Source: Bacteroidota bacterium
Lineage (GTDB): Bacteria; Bacteroidota; Bacteroidia; Chitinophagales; Saprospiraceae
Assembly (NCBI GenBank): GCA_020160935.1
Contig: JAIUPL010000004.1
Coordinates: forward strand, 124,001-188,000
DNA length: 64,000 nt
Direction of reading: 5' to 3'
Positions 26,105 to 37,137 of this stretch are shown in pieces. Every line of letters begins with the position of its first letter. Position 1 is the stretch's first letter. Under the pieces are notes generated by a model. It saw only the letters and a program-made list of their open reading frames with translations. It did not search any database and was not told where the DNA came from. A program made the position numbers and the translations under genes.

Positions 26105-28416
26105 TCTACCCGACTCACCCCCGTCACCCAATGAAACTCCCGCAGCGCAATAATGGCGCGTTGCAACTGGTCGGTATTGGCCACGATCAGCGAGATACGA
26201 CCTTCGAAATAGCCGCCCTCTCCGCTGATGGAAAACTGGCGGATATTGATGCCCATATCGGCGATGCGGTTGGTGAGGCGATTGATAACGCCCGGGCCGT
26301 CGTCGATACCGGTAACAACAATTTCTGCGAGAAAATCCGATTTTACGGTATTGCCCCACCAGGCTTTCAGGATGCGGTGACCGTAGTTGGCCAGCAGGTT
26401 GTCGGCATTTGGGCAACTGGAGCGGTGAATTTTGACGCCGCCTTGTACCAGCACAAAACCAAAAATATCATCGCCTTGCACAGGATTGCAGCAGTTGGCA
26501 AAACTGTACTGGTAGTAATTGCCGGGTTCGTCGTTGATGATGACCTCGGGTTTGCCCGGCACCTTGGAGCGCACCGGCGAGTCGGACACCTGTTCGGGCG
26601 CTTCCGGCTCTATTTTGGCTACTACTTTTTGCACCAGGTTGGCGCCTTCGGTGCGAAACTTGCGGCTTAGTCCGGCGAGGTTTACCTGTTCGAGGTAAAT
26701 AGCACTCAGAAACTCCAGTCGGTTGGGATAACCATAGTATTTGGCCAGCATATCGGCATTGGCTTCCACGGATACCTTCAGTGCATTGAGTTTTCGGGTC
26801 AGGATTTCCTTGCCGTATTCAGCCTGCATGCGTTTTTCCTCTTTAAGTGCTACGCGGATACGGTTGCGAGCTTTGGAGGTGGTGACGTGTTTCAGCCAGT
26901 CTTCGCTGGGCTTCTGGTTTTTATCGGTAATGATTTCGATCTGATCGCCATTTTTCAGGCGGTAATGGATCGAAACGGGCAGGTTGTTCACTTTGGCCGT
27001 GCGGCAGGCACAGCCTACGTCGGAGTGGATACTGAAAGCGAAATCGAGAATGGTGGCGCCTTCCGGCATGATGCGCATTTCACCTTTGGGGGTAAATACA
27101 TGCACCTCGTCGGTAAAAAGGTTGCTCTGTACATCGGCCAGCAATTCGACCGCACTCCCTGAATTGTGGTTTTCCAGCGTTTCGCGCACCTGGCTCAGCC
27201 AGTTGTCGAAGGTATTGGCTTTGTTGGCAATGCTTTTTACGCCCTTGTATTTCCAGTGCGCCGCAAAACCGCGCTCGGCGATTTCATCCATGCGTTCGGA
27301 GCGAATCTGCACTTCCACGAAACGGCCTTCAGGGCCAGCCACGGTGGTGTGCAGCGACTCGTAGCCATTGGCTTTCGGGTTGGTAATCCAGTCTTTCAGG
27401 CGTTCGGGCACCGGCTTGTAATGATCGGTCACGATAGAATATACCTGCCAGCACGCAAATTTTTCCTGCTCCGGCTGCACATCTACGATGATGCGGAGTG
27501 CAAACAGGTCATAAATATCTTCGAAGCGGACGTTCTTGTTTTTGATCTTGTTCCAGATGGAATAGATGCTTTTCGGGCGCCCGGTGATACGGATTTTAAA
27601 ATCCATTTCCTCCAGCGAATGGAGGAGCGGCGACATGAACGCATCGATGTATTTCTGGCGGGAGCGCTTGGTATCGGCCAGTTTGGAGGCAATTTCCTGA
27701 TATACTTCCGGTTGCGTAATTTTCAGGCAAGTATCCTGCAACTCGGTTTTGATGGCGTTCAGGCCCAGCCGGTGCGCCAGTGGAGTATAGATGTAACTGG
27801 TTTCTGCCGCAATTTTGAGTTGCTTGTGATACGGCATACTCTTGATTGTGCGCAGGTTGTGGAGTCGGTCGGCCATTTTGATGAGCACCACGCGCACGTC
27901 GAACAGCATGGCTTTCAGCACTTTACTCAGGTTTTCGGCCTGTGGGCTTTCCTTGTCGTGCAGGCCGTCGAGTTTGGTCAGGCCATCTACGATACGGGCA
28001 ATGCGGTCGCCAAATTTCTTTTTGATGTCGATGGCTTCCACTTCCGTATCCTCTACCACATCGTGCAGCAGGGCGCAGATGACGGCGGTAGCGCCGAGCC
28101 CGATTTCTTCCACACAGATGCGAGCCACCTCGATAGGGTGCATGATGTAGGGTTCGCCGGCTTTCCGGCGTTGTCCGTGGTGCGCTTCGGCGGCTAGTTC
28201 GAATGCAGCGCGAATATCTTCGCGGTCTTTCTGGCTCAGGTCGGTTTTGATAGATTTGAGCAGGTTGCGGTATGCGCGCTGAATCAATACCTTGTCTTCC
28301 TCAGACCCGGGAATAATGGCGTCGAAATGTTCATATCCTGCACCCTCCTGCTCCGACAAATGGGGAGAAAGATCCGTTGCCTCTTCTACGATCGTTACTA
28401 AATTTACCTGCTCCAT
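26101..28416 (-). CDS. rel: Bifunctional (p)ppGpp synthetase/hydrolase
   Basis: A 771-residue RelA/SpoT homologue controlling the stringent response. The N-terminal HD hydrolase domain keeps HHGQRRKAGEPYIMHPIEVA and LLHDVVEDTEV, so hydrolysis should work. The synthetase domain follows (GRPKSIYSIWNKI, FEDIYDLFALRIIVD). Then come TGS (VHVFTPKGEMRIMPEGATIL), a helical/zinc-finger-like region (YSFANCCNPVQGDDIFGFV), and a C-terminal ACT domain. Length and order are those of bacterial Rel. It is a single gene. Its position next to TIR-STING is probably accidental. Confidence 0.94.
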   Translation of the reverse strand: MEQVNLVTIVEEATDLSPHLSEQEGAGYEHFDAIIPGSEEDKVLIQRAYRNLLKSIKTDLSQKDREDIRAAFELAAEAHHGQRRKAGEPYIMHPIEVARICVEEIGLGATAVICALLHDVVEDTEVEAIDIKKKFGDRIARIVDGLTKLDGLHDKESPQAENLSKVLKAMLFDVRVVLIKMADRLHNLRTIKSMPYHKQLKIAAETSYIYTPLAHRLGLNAIKTELQDTCLKITQPEVYQEIASKLADTKRSRQKYIDAFMSPLLHSLEEMDFKIRITGRPKSIYSIWNKIKNKNVRFEDIYDLFALRIIVDVQPEQEKFACWQVYSIVTDHYKPVPERLKDWITNPKANGYESLHTTVAGPEGRFVEVQIRSERMDEIAERGFAAHWKYKGVKSIANKANTFDNWLSQVRETLENHNSGSAVELLADVQSNLFTDEVHVFTPKGEMRIMPEGATILDFAFSIHSDVGCACRTAKVNNLPVSIHYRLKNGDQIEIITDKNQKPSEDWLKHVTTSKARNRIRVALKEEKRMQAEYGKEILTRKLNALKVSVEANADMLAKYYGYPNRLEFLSAIYLEQVNLAGLSRKFRTEGANLVQKVVAKIEPEAPEQVSDSPVRSKVPGKPEVIINDEPGNYYQYSFANCCNPVQGDDIFGFVLVQGGVKIHRSSCPNADNLLANYGHRILKAWWGNTVKSDFLAEIVVTGIDDGPGVINRLTNRIADMGINIRQFSISGEGGYFEGRISLIVANTDQLQRAIIALREFHWVTGVSRVE

Positions 28417-28524
28417 AGTACCCTGCTTATGATTTATGGTGGTCTGTCCTACAAAATTAGTTCAAACAAATGGATACGACAATCCGTTTAGCGCTTGTTA
28501 ACTGTTTTTATCCTGTAAAAAGAC

Positions 28525-28554
28525 TTTGTTTTTCCGCAAAAGGCCTTACTTTTG
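28525..28554 (+). promoter_or_regulatory. Bacteroidota-type promoter upstream of tRNA-Leu
   Basis: TTTG at 28525-28528, 18-bp spacer, TACTTTTG at 28547-28554. The tRNA starts about 145 nt further on, so the primary transcript would carry a long 5' leader. I see no gene in that leader. Confidence 0.5.
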
Positions 28555-28705
28555 CGCTCCTTTTTGAAAAGAATATTTCAAATGAAATTTTGTTCGGGTT
28601 TGTCTTTCAGACGTCAAATTACCTGCCAAAATCACACAATTGGAAGATTTTTTTTCAGGTGTACAGTTGTTGACGCTGTATATCGATTCTTTTGAAATAA
28701 TTTCT

Positions 28706-28787
28706 GCGGGCGTGGCGAAATTGGTAGACGTACCAGACTTAGGATCTGGCGCCGCGAGGCATGGGGGTTCGAGTCCCTCCGCCCGCA
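28706..28787 (+). tRNA. tRNA-Leu (anticodon TAG)
   Basis: An 82-nt class II tRNA. The acceptor GCGGGCG pairs with CGCCCGC, the anticodon arm is CCAGA-CTTAGGA-TCTGG, the variable arm is short (cgccgcgaggcat region), and the T-arm is GGGGGTTCGAGTCCCTC. CCA is not encoded. A T-rich tract follows, then a palindrome. Confidence 0.95.
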
Positions 28788-28794
28788 CTTTTTT

Positions 28795-28960
28795 AGAGCG
28801 TGAGAGAAGTGAGAGGGTGAGAGATGTGAGAGTGCGTAGAGTACACCGCTTCGCTTAATAATTTAAAAGTAAAGAGCGAAGCGGTGTACTCTACGCACTC
28901 TCACATCTCTCACCCTCTCACTTCTCTCACTTTCTCACTCTCTCACTTTCTCACTCTCTA
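28795..28960. repeat. Long palindrome, gtgagag arms, gtagagtacacc middle motif
   Basis: The left arm holds gagagaagtgagag units, then gcgtagagtacaccgcttcgct. An A/T-rich loop follows, then the complementary right arm, extended by extra ctctcactttctcac units. It ends a few bases before the trigger factor ATG and is the complete version of the copy at 26010-26104. Confidence 0.9.
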
Positions 28961-28965
28961 TCAAT

Positions 28966-30381
28966 ATGGTTGTCCGCCAAGATATCGACAACACCTCCGC
29001 TCTTGTAACCGTAACTGTTACCCGCGACGAAATAAAACCAAAACTCGATTCCGAACTCAAACGCTACCGCCAGCGCGCTCCCATCAAGGGTTTTCGCCAG
29101 GGCCAGGCGCCAATGGATTTCGTAAAAAAACTATACGGCCCCTCTATTTTTGGCGATGTACTCAATGAACTACTGTCGAGCCGCCTGTATGACTACCTGC
29201 GCGATAGTAAACTCGACGTGTTGGGACAACCCCTGCCGGTAGCCGACCAGCAGCAATACTCTTTTAAAGTCAGCAACCCCGACCCCGAATATACGGTAAA
29301 ATACGAAGTAGGGTTTGTAGCGCCTTTTGAAATCAAAGGCCTGGACAAGAGCGAATCGTTCGAACGTATCACCGTTTCCAACCTCGACGAACTGGCTGCC
29401 GACGACCTCAACTATGCCCGCAAACGCATGGGCAAACGCAGCAATCCGGAAAATGACATTCAGGAAAATGACATCGTGCGCATCGCAGCCCGCGAACTTG
29501 ATGGCGACGCCGTGAAAGATGGTGGCTGGGAAACAACCATGACTGTTCACCTGAAAAGCATGACGGAAGGCCCTCTGAAAACCCAGTTGCTGTCGCTGAA
29601 AAAAGGTGACACGCTGCGTTTCAATGCCCGCGACATCGAAAATCAGGAAAAAGAAGAATCCTACCGCAAGTACATTCTGAACCTGCCCGACGAAGACGAC
29701 CGCACCGTAGGTGATCATTTCGAAGGCACCATCGAGGAAGTAAGCCGAGTGGAAGATGCCGAACTCAACGAAGAATTTTACCAGGGGTACTTCGGCGGCG
29801 GCGTCAGCAACGAAGGAGAAGCCGTCGAGCAACTCAAAAAAGGTATCCTGCAATTCTACGATGTGCGCTCCAATGCCCTGCTGATGCGTTCTTTCCAGGA
29901 ACGCCTCATGCAACTCAACCAACCGGAACTGCCCGATACCTTCCTGAAACGCTGGCTGAAACTGACCAATGAAGGCAAACTCGACGAAGCACAGATCGAA
30001 CGGGAATATCCGGCCTTTGCCGATAACCTGCGCTGGACCATGCTGCGCGACAAGATTAAGGAAATCTTCAACCTCGAAGTAACCGACGAAGACCTGTATC
30101 AGGAGTATACCAAACGCGTGCGCAATTACTTCCAGGCCGACCTGCCGGAAAATGTCATTGCCAGCACCGTTCAGAGCCTGATGAAGAATGACAAGGATTT
30201 GGAAAGCACGCGCCGCGACATCGAAACCGACAAAATTTTCGAAGCCATCCGTGCCCAGGTAAGTGTTTCCGATCGCGCCGTACCTTCCGATGAATTCCAC
30301 AAAATTCTGGACGAGGTGACGAAAAAAGCAGATACCGAACAACTGAAAGGCGCCGCTCTGAACGCCGCCGCATCTGAATAA
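28966..30381 (+). CDS. tig: Trigger factor
   Basis: A 471-residue ribosome-associated chaperone/peptidyl-prolyl isomerase. The N-terminal ribosome-binding domain carries the docking loop IKGFRQGQAPMDFV (the GFRxGxxP signature). The middle FKBP-like region is shortened or divergent (about 150-260), as often seen in Bacteroidota. The C-terminal helical arms follow (DTFLKRWLKLTNEGK ... DEFHKILDEVTKKA). The start MVVRQDIDNTSALVTVTV at 28966 lies a few bases after the palindrome. No clp genes follow; a terminator ends the unit. Confidence 0.9.
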   Translation: MVVRQDIDNTSALVTVTVTRDEIKPKLDSELKRYRQRAPIKGFRQGQAPMDFVKKLYGPSIFGDVLNELLSSRLYDYLRDSKLDVLGQPLPVADQQQYSFKVSNPDPEYTVKYEVGFVAPFEIKGLDKSESFERITVSNLDELAADDLNYARKRMGKRSNPENDIQENDIVRIAARELDGDAVKDGGWETTMTVHLKSMTEGPLKTQLLSLKKGDTLRFNARDIENQEKEESYRKYILNLPDEDDRTVGDHFEGTIEEVSRVEDAELNEEFYQGYFGGGVSNEGEAVEQLKKGILQFYDVRSNALLMRSFQERLMQLNQPELPDTFLKRWLKLTNEGKLDEAQIEREYPAFADNLRWTMLRDKIKEIFNLEVTDEDLYQEYTKRVRNYFQADLPENVIASTVQSLMKNDKDLESTRRDIETDKIFEAIRAQVSVSDRAVPSDEFHKILDEVTKKADTEQLKGAALNAAASE

Positions 30382-30410
30382 CTCGCAGCCGATTTGCGCC
30401 TGCATTTATC

Positions 30411-30452
30411 TCCCGGATATGCACCCGACAGGTGTGTATCCGGGATTTTTTT
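30411..30452 (+). terminator. Rho-independent terminator after tig
   Basis: The stem tcccggatatgcacc / ggtgtgtatccggga has two central mismatches and is followed by ttttttt. Confidence 0.85.
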
Positions 30453-30517
30453 ATCAGGCAAATCATGTTCCTTACCCCCCTGTTTCCGGCTCCTGAGAAG
30501 CACCTTTGTTAATGGGC

Positions 30518-30568
30518 AAAAAATCGTTTTTAAAACGTTGAATATCAATACTTTAAAAACGATTTTTT
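30518..30568. promoter_or_regulatory. Perfect 17-bp inverted repeat upstream of gyrB
   Basis: aaaaaatcgtttttaaa (30518-30534) pairs with tttaaaaacgatttttt (30552-30568) across a 17-nt spacer. It lies about 40 bp before the likely -7 box of gyrB. It could be a terminator, a protein-binding operator, or a supercoiling-sensitive cruciform that senses the product of GyrB activity. It is not related to the palindrome families. Confidence 0.6.
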
Positions 30569-30606
30569 CTTGAACAATTTCTACCAAAAAACCGTTTAGT
30601 TTTCGT

Positions 30607-30614
30607 AATTTTGC
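30607..30614 (+). promoter_or_regulatory. TAnnTTTG -7 element upstream of gyrB
   Basis: TAATTTTG lies 57 nt before the gyrB ATG. No strong -33 box is present. Confidence 0.4.
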
Positions 30615-30658
30615 ACACTTGAAACCCTCTGTTTCGACAATAAAAAAATCAAGCCTGA

Positions 30659-32650
<1,992 letters not shown>

Positions 32651-32657
32651 TGAAGAG

Positions 32658-32828
32658 TAGGATGTTCGGCTTCGCCTCACGGGGGATTTGGGATTGGGCG
32701 GATCTTGCGGATTAAATAGATTTTTGTGGCCTTACGGCCACTTCTATTGATTTTTCAATAAAAAATCTATTTAATCCGCATAATCCGCCCAATCCCAAAT
32801 CCCCCGTGAGGCGAAGCCGAACATCCTA
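32658..32828. repeat. Long palindrome, 65-bp arms
   Basis: The left arm begins taggatgttcggcttcgcct and continues through gggattgggcggat and attaaatagattttt. The right arm is the near-perfect complement, and the loop is about 35 nt. The right end supplies the TAG stop of the GNAT gene. The core is not shared with other loci in the window. Confidence 0.88.
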
Positions 32829-33281
32829 TCCTACATTCAGGAATATTTTCCCGTTCCACCAGTCCATTTCGATAATGGCATCGTTTTTCCGGTAAAAATT
32901 CAGCGCCGGCTCATTCCAGTCGAGTACTTGCCATTTTACCAGTCGGCAGCCACGGCGACGGCCTTCTTCCAGAAATGCATCGAACAGCAATTGCCCTGCG
33001 CCATAGCGACGGCTGGCTTCCGTGACCACAAAATCGTCGAGGTACAGCATCTTGCCTTTCCAGGAGGAATAAGCCATGTAAAAAAGCGTCATCCCGATAA
33101 TTTGGCCGTCGAGTACAGCCACATGGCTTTCAAAAAGCCCGTTCCGGAAATCTTCTGTGTATTCTTCTACCGTGGCAGCCACCGCTTCGGGTGCTTTTTC
33201 ATACACGGCCAGTTCGTACATGAGGGCATGAATGGCGGACAAATCGGCTTCTGTAGCCGGGCGAATCGTTATTTCTGGCAT
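32826..33281 (-). CDS. GNAT-family N-acetyltransferase
   Basis: A 151-residue cytoplasmic acetyltransferase. It shows ITIRPATEADLSAIHALMYEL at the start, YLDDFVVTEASRRYGAGQLL with the acetyl-CoA loop (R-x-x-G-x-G/A), and the late EPALNFYRKNDAI. It resembles SAT-type diamine/thialysine acetyltransferases (YLDDFVV and FYxKxxA are typical), so a polyamine or lysine-analogue substrate is plausible but unproven. Single gene between two palindromes. Confidence 0.88.
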   Translation of the reverse strand: MPEITIRPATEADLSAIHALMYELAVYEKAPEAVAATVEEYTEDFRNGLFESHVAVLDGQIIGMTLFYMAYSSWKGKMLYLDDFVVTEASRRYGAGQLLFDAFLEEGRRRGCRLVKWQVLDWNEPALNFYRKNDAIIEMDWWNGKIFLNVG

Positions 33282-33282
33282 G

Positions 33283-33427
33283 TTAGTTATTGGTTATCAG
33301 TTATTAGTTATCGGGGGTGGTAGTGGACCATTGGTAGATATATTTAGCCACACAAAAGGGAAGCCAAATATACACACAAATGCTCCACTACCACCCCCGA
33401 TAACCAATAACTGATAACCAATAACCT
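33283..33427. repeat. Palindrome, gttattggttatcag arms
   Basis: The left arm is ttagttattggttatcagtt followed by cgggggtggtagtgga. The loop is A/T-rich, and the right arm is the complement ending ccaataacc. The outer unit is related to the tract at 297-330. It sits between the GNAT start and the stop of the M1 peptidase gene. Confidence 0.85.
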
Positions 33428-36096
33428 TAAGGTTCGTCGAACATGCTATTGTAATACATCTTCAACGTGGAGTCCGTTTCCTTTTCCTTGATTTCGTTGA
33501 GGATTTTAGTCATGGATGTCGTTTGGTCCGAATTGTTCATTTGTCTGAAATGCATGCGCAAATCAACAATGGCTTTGGTAGCGCCAAAACGTCGCCACTG
33601 GCTGGTGTTCTGGTTCAGGGCAATGGCCTTGAGTTTGTCGGCGCCTGCCACCATCAGTTCCGTATCGCCGAGGGCTACGAGGAATTTGCGATAATTTTCA
33701 AAAAACGAAAACGCACCCATGTAGTCGACCTTATCCATTTTTTGTTCAAAAAATGGCAGGTTGGAGCGGTCAGGGTTGGCGCCGTACAGTTCGGTCAACA
33801 CCGGAATAATAGCCTCGCTTTCATCATTTTGCAGCGATTTGGAGGCCGCTACAGCGGCCTGTGGGTCAAGTTTGGTCAGTGCAGAAAGCGCGGCGCCCAC
33901 CACACTGTAAGCCTGGTCGGCACTGAGTGCTTTCTGTATCATAGGCACATACTTTTTGTCGCCACTTTCGCCCAGCATCTGGATAGCAGTGGCTTTTACA
34001 CCCGGCTCTGTTTCTTTTTCGGCTATCTGTGATACCGTTGCCAACACGCTTGGTTTGGAAGGATCTACAGACTGCAGCGCTTTCTGGCGGATACCGTAAA
34101 AACCGTCTTTAAGCGCTTCTTCAAACACCTGGGTAGCGAGGGTGGTTTTGTTGTCGGCCAGTGCTTCGAGCGCTTCCCAGCGAGCCAGGAATTGTGTAGC
34201 GTGGCGATACATAAACGCCCATTCTTCTGGGGTGTGGTTGTCGCGTTTGACCGCCAGCAAGGTCCTTTCCACATCCGTATTGATCAATGCCGGGCGAGCG
34301 GGCGCATCGAATGTAAACGTTTGGTTGCGTTTGGTAACACGAATTGTCTGGCGGGTTACCTTGCCGGAAGCATCATAAATGTCTACACTCAGGGGCAGGT
34401 CGAAAATACGCGGCACGTTTTCACCTTCCTGAATCTGGGAAATCGTCACTGTGGCTTTTTTCGTGGCTTCATCCCAGCCGTAGTTGATGTCCAGGTTGGG
34501 ATGGCCGGCGCTGAAGAACCATTGATTGAAAAACCAGTTGAGGTCTTGTCCGGTTACATCTTCAAAAGCAAGGCGCAATTCGTGGGCTTCCACATCGGTC
34601 AGTTCGTTTTTCTTCAGGTAGCGTTGCAGGGCAGTGAAAAAGGCGTCGTCGCCCACCTGATTGCGCAGCATATGAAGAATGGCGCCGCCCTTGTTATAGG
34701 AGTGTGCATCAAACATCGATTCCCGGTCGTCGTATCCGAAGTGAATCAAGGGGTGGCCGCCGCCCGCAGCGGAGAATATGTAGCCCTGGCGTTCCTGCAT
34801 TTCATGGAAATCGGCTTCGTCTTTTCCGTATTTGTTTTCGAGCCAGAGGTACTCGGAATAGTTGGCAAAACCTTCATTCAGGGTCAGGTTCGACCAACTT
34901 TCGGTCGTCACGAGGTCGCCAAACCAGTGGTGGAACATTTCGTGGGCCACTACCTTTTCATTGGTGAGGTGGTCGTCGAGCAGTTCCCGTTTGTTTTTTT
35001 GCATAAACTCGCCAAAAATCACCGCCGTGGTATTTTCCATGGCGCCGCTGACGTAATCACGCACTACCACCTGCGAGAATTTGGACCAGGGGTATTGGTA
35101 GCCGAGTTTGTTGGAGAAAAACTCCAGCATTTCTGTGGTGTACGGATAAATATCGCGGGCGTAGGCCTGATATTTTGGTTCAACATAATAGTCGACATCG
35201 ATGCCGCGCCATTTGTCTTTTACTACTGCATATTCGCCGATGGCCATCATGAACAGGTATGGCGCATGAGGTTTGTCCATTTTCCAGTAGTCGGTGCGGG
35301 TACCGTCGGTATTCTTTTTGGAAGATACCATGACGCCGTTGGAGAGTGTCTTGTATTTGTCTTCGACGGTGATGTACATCTCCTGCGTGCAGCGTTCGTT
35401 GGGCTTGTCGATGGTAGGAAACCAGAAAGAATTGCTTTCCGTTTCGCCCTGGGTCCAGATTTGGCGAGGCTTGTCTTTATCAGCGCCGTCGGCATTGATA
35501 AAGTAGAGGCCTTTATCCTGTGTGATGGCTGCGCTGCCTCCGATGCTGGTGCGTTCGTCCGGCTTGGCGGTATATTGAATAGCCACCTTGAATTCGTCGT
35601 TGCGGGTGTAGGTTTTACCCAGGTCGATGGTCAGTTGTGCATTGTCATATTTGTACTTCAACTGCTCTGTTTTCCCGGCATAGGTGACGGAGTGGATGTC
35701 GAAGTTTTTGGCATCCAGGGTCAGTTTGTCGGTGGCATAAAACCAGGGACGCAGGGTAAGTGTAGCGGTGGCATTGGCGCGTTTTTTCTCCCAGTCGAAG
35801 GAAATTTCGATTTTGGTATGGATCAGATCGTGCTCGAATGTGTGCGAGGGGTTGTAGGGCGCCAGTGTGTCGGGGTTGGTGGCCGGTTCGGGTCTTACCT
35901 CTGCTTCGTCAAAAGCAGCGTATTCCACGGGTTCCTCTGCCGGTTCTTCTCCCATGACGGGTTTCCCCATGGTATCCCATGCGGCAGGTTCCTGCGCCGG
36001 CGTAGGCGTGGAGGCCATATTTGCCCCCGATTTGGGCGTACACGCCATGTAGAGAGAGAATGCGGCTACGAGGGCCGGCAAAAACAATGTTCGCAT
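33427..36096 (-). CDS. M1-family metallopeptidase (aminopeptidase N-like), lipoprotein
   Basis: An 889-residue exported enzyme with lipoprotein signal (LPALVAAFSLYMACTP, Cys19). A Pro/Glu-rich linker precedes an N-terminal beta saddle. The exopeptidase motif is in SGAMENTTAVIFG. The zinc site HEMFHHWFGDLVTTESW with the third ligand in LTLNEGFANYSEYLW gives HExxH-x18-E. The C-terminal part (about 640-889) is a HEAT-like helical repeat. It should trim N-terminal residues from peptides in the periplasm or at the cell surface. Single gene. Confidence 0.94.
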   Translation of the reverse strand: MRTLFLPALVAAFSLYMACTPKSGANMASTPTPAQEPAAWDTMGKPVMGEEPAEEPVEYAAFDEAEVRPEPATNPDTLAPYNPSHTFEHDLIHTKIEISFDWEKKRANATATLTLRPWFYATDKLTLDAKNFDIHSVTYAGKTEQLKYKYDNAQLTIDLGKTYTRNDEFKVAIQYTAKPDERTSIGGSAAITQDKGLYFINADGADKDKPRQIWTQGETESNSFWFPTIDKPNERCTQEMYITVEDKYKTLSNGVMVSSKKNTDGTRTDYWKMDKPHAPYLFMMAIGEYAVVKDKWRGIDVDYYVEPKYQAYARDIYPYTTEMLEFFSNKLGYQYPWSKFSQVVVRDYVSGAMENTTAVIFGEFMQKNKRELLDDHLTNEKVVAHEMFHHWFGDLVTTESWSNLTLNEGFANYSEYLWLENKYGKDEADFHEMQERQGYIFSAAGGGHPLIHFGYDDRESMFDAHSYNKGGAILHMLRNQVGDDAFFTALQRYLKKNELTDVEAHELRLAFEDVTGQDLNWFFNQWFFSAGHPNLDINYGWDEATKKATVTISQIQEGENVPRIFDLPLSVDIYDASGKVTRQTIRVTKRNQTFTFDAPARPALINTDVERTLLAVKRDNHTPEEWAFMYRHATQFLARWEALEALADNKTTLATQVFEEALKDGFYGIRQKALQSVDPSKPSVLATVSQIAEKETEPGVKATAIQMLGESGDKKYVPMIQKALSADQAYSVVGAALSALTKLDPQAAVAASKSLQNDESEAIIPVLTELYGANPDRSNLPFFEQKMDKVDYMGAFSFFENYRKFLVALGDTELMVAGADKLKAIALNQNTSQWRRFGATKAIVDLRMHFRQMNNSDQTTSMTKILNEIKEKETDSTLKMYYNSMFDEP

Positions 36097-36263
36097 TAAA
36101 AATTAATTTGTGGAAAATACGTGTGGTTGGAAAATAACTGTGTCTGGGGATAGATGAAATTTCAGGTGCAAAATTCACATTTCAATTCCACCTTTTTAAC
36201 AACTTTGCGACGTTTTCGGCCAAAAGCCGGAATTTTTATGTCATCAACTGTAAAGAAACGCTC

Positions 36264-37067
36264 TTGGAAGAAAAAACGTACCTCGATCGGCTGGTAGATT
36301 TATGCTGGCTGTATGGCCCTAAAGTGATCAGTGCTTTGTTGCTGATCATTGTTGGATTGTGGGTCATTAAACGTCTTACCCGCGCTTTTGATATGTTTCT
36401 GGGCACGAAAAAAGTGGACCCCAGCCTGCGCCCCTTTTTTGCCTCTCTGTGCGATACAGGACTGAAAGCCATTTTGATCCTCATGGTGGCCAGTACGGTA
36501 GGTATTGAAACCACTTCTTTCATTGCTGTTTTTTCGGCTGTAGCCTTTTCCATCGGCCTGGCCTTGCAGGGGAGTCTGGGGAATTTTGCCAGTGGCGTTT
36601 TGATCCTGTTGTTCCGGCCTTTTCGCGTGGGCGACATGCTTACTGTTGCCGACAAAACCGGGAAAGTGAGTGAAATACAGGTGTTCAGTACCATTTTGAT
36701 GACATCTTCCGGAAAAAAAATCATCATTCCCAATGGAAAAATGCTGGAAGGCCCTATTGAAAATATTGCCGATGGCGCCGACGTGCAGGCCGAGGTGAGC
36801 CTGCTTGTCAACACTAAAACCCCGCTGGAGTGGCTGCGTGCTACAGTGGATGAGGTGGCGGCCCGCTGTCCCTACAATTCCGGCAAGGCGCCTGCTACAG
36901 TACAGGTGAGTGGCATGAACCGCGAGGACATGAAGGTGCAAATTGCCGTCTGGACCATGGGCGAAACGTACGAAGAGGCCCTTTTCTTTATGTACGAAGA
37001 ACTGAAAAAAGCCTTCGACGTAGCCGGTATCGAACTTGCCAAGGAGCGCCGCAAGGAGAGTATCTGA
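36264..37067 (+). CDS. Small-conductance mechanosensitive channel (MscS family)
   Basis: A 267-residue channel protein with three TM helices (about 15-35, 60-80, 85-110). The pore-lining TM3 region is AFSIGLALQGSLGNFASGVLI. The beta domain begins RPFRVGDMLTVADKTGKV and the cytoplasmic vestibule follows. It releases solutes on hypo-osmotic shock. The start is read as TTG at 36264 because there is no upstream in-frame ATG or GTG; the nearby ATG at 36238 is out of frame. The next gene follows after 70 bp on the same strand. Confidence 0.9.
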   Translation: MEEKTYLDRLVDLCWLYGPKVISALLLIIVGLWVIKRLTRAFDMFLGTKKVDPSLRPFFASLCDTGLKAILILMVASTVGIETTSFIAVFSAVAFSIGLALQGSLGNFASGVLILLFRPFRVGDMLTVADKTGKVSEIQVFSTILMTSSGKKIIIPNGKMLEGPIENIADGADVQAEVSLLVNTKTPLEWLRATVDEVAARCPYNSGKAPATVQVSGMNREDMKVQIAVWTMGETYEEALFFMYEELKKAFDVAGIELAKERRKESI

Positions 37068-37137
37068 TGACTGGTGGTAAAAGAGTTGTGCGGTAAAGAA
37101 AATTTCAACGTACTATTACCTCCCATAAATACTTCTT

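Noticed and set aside
24241-28416. A complete CBASS operon
   Set aside because: I looked for a CD-NTase (GSxxxGT...DxD pattern), E1/E2, JAB, TRIP13 or HORMA genes near TIR-STING and saw none. Only the GGDEF gene is adjacent.
34192-36099. A 635-codon open frame on the + strand opposite the M1 peptidase gene
   Set aside because: It is antisense to a gene with all catalytic motifs. Its translation is low in family-like patterns and arises from codon bias.
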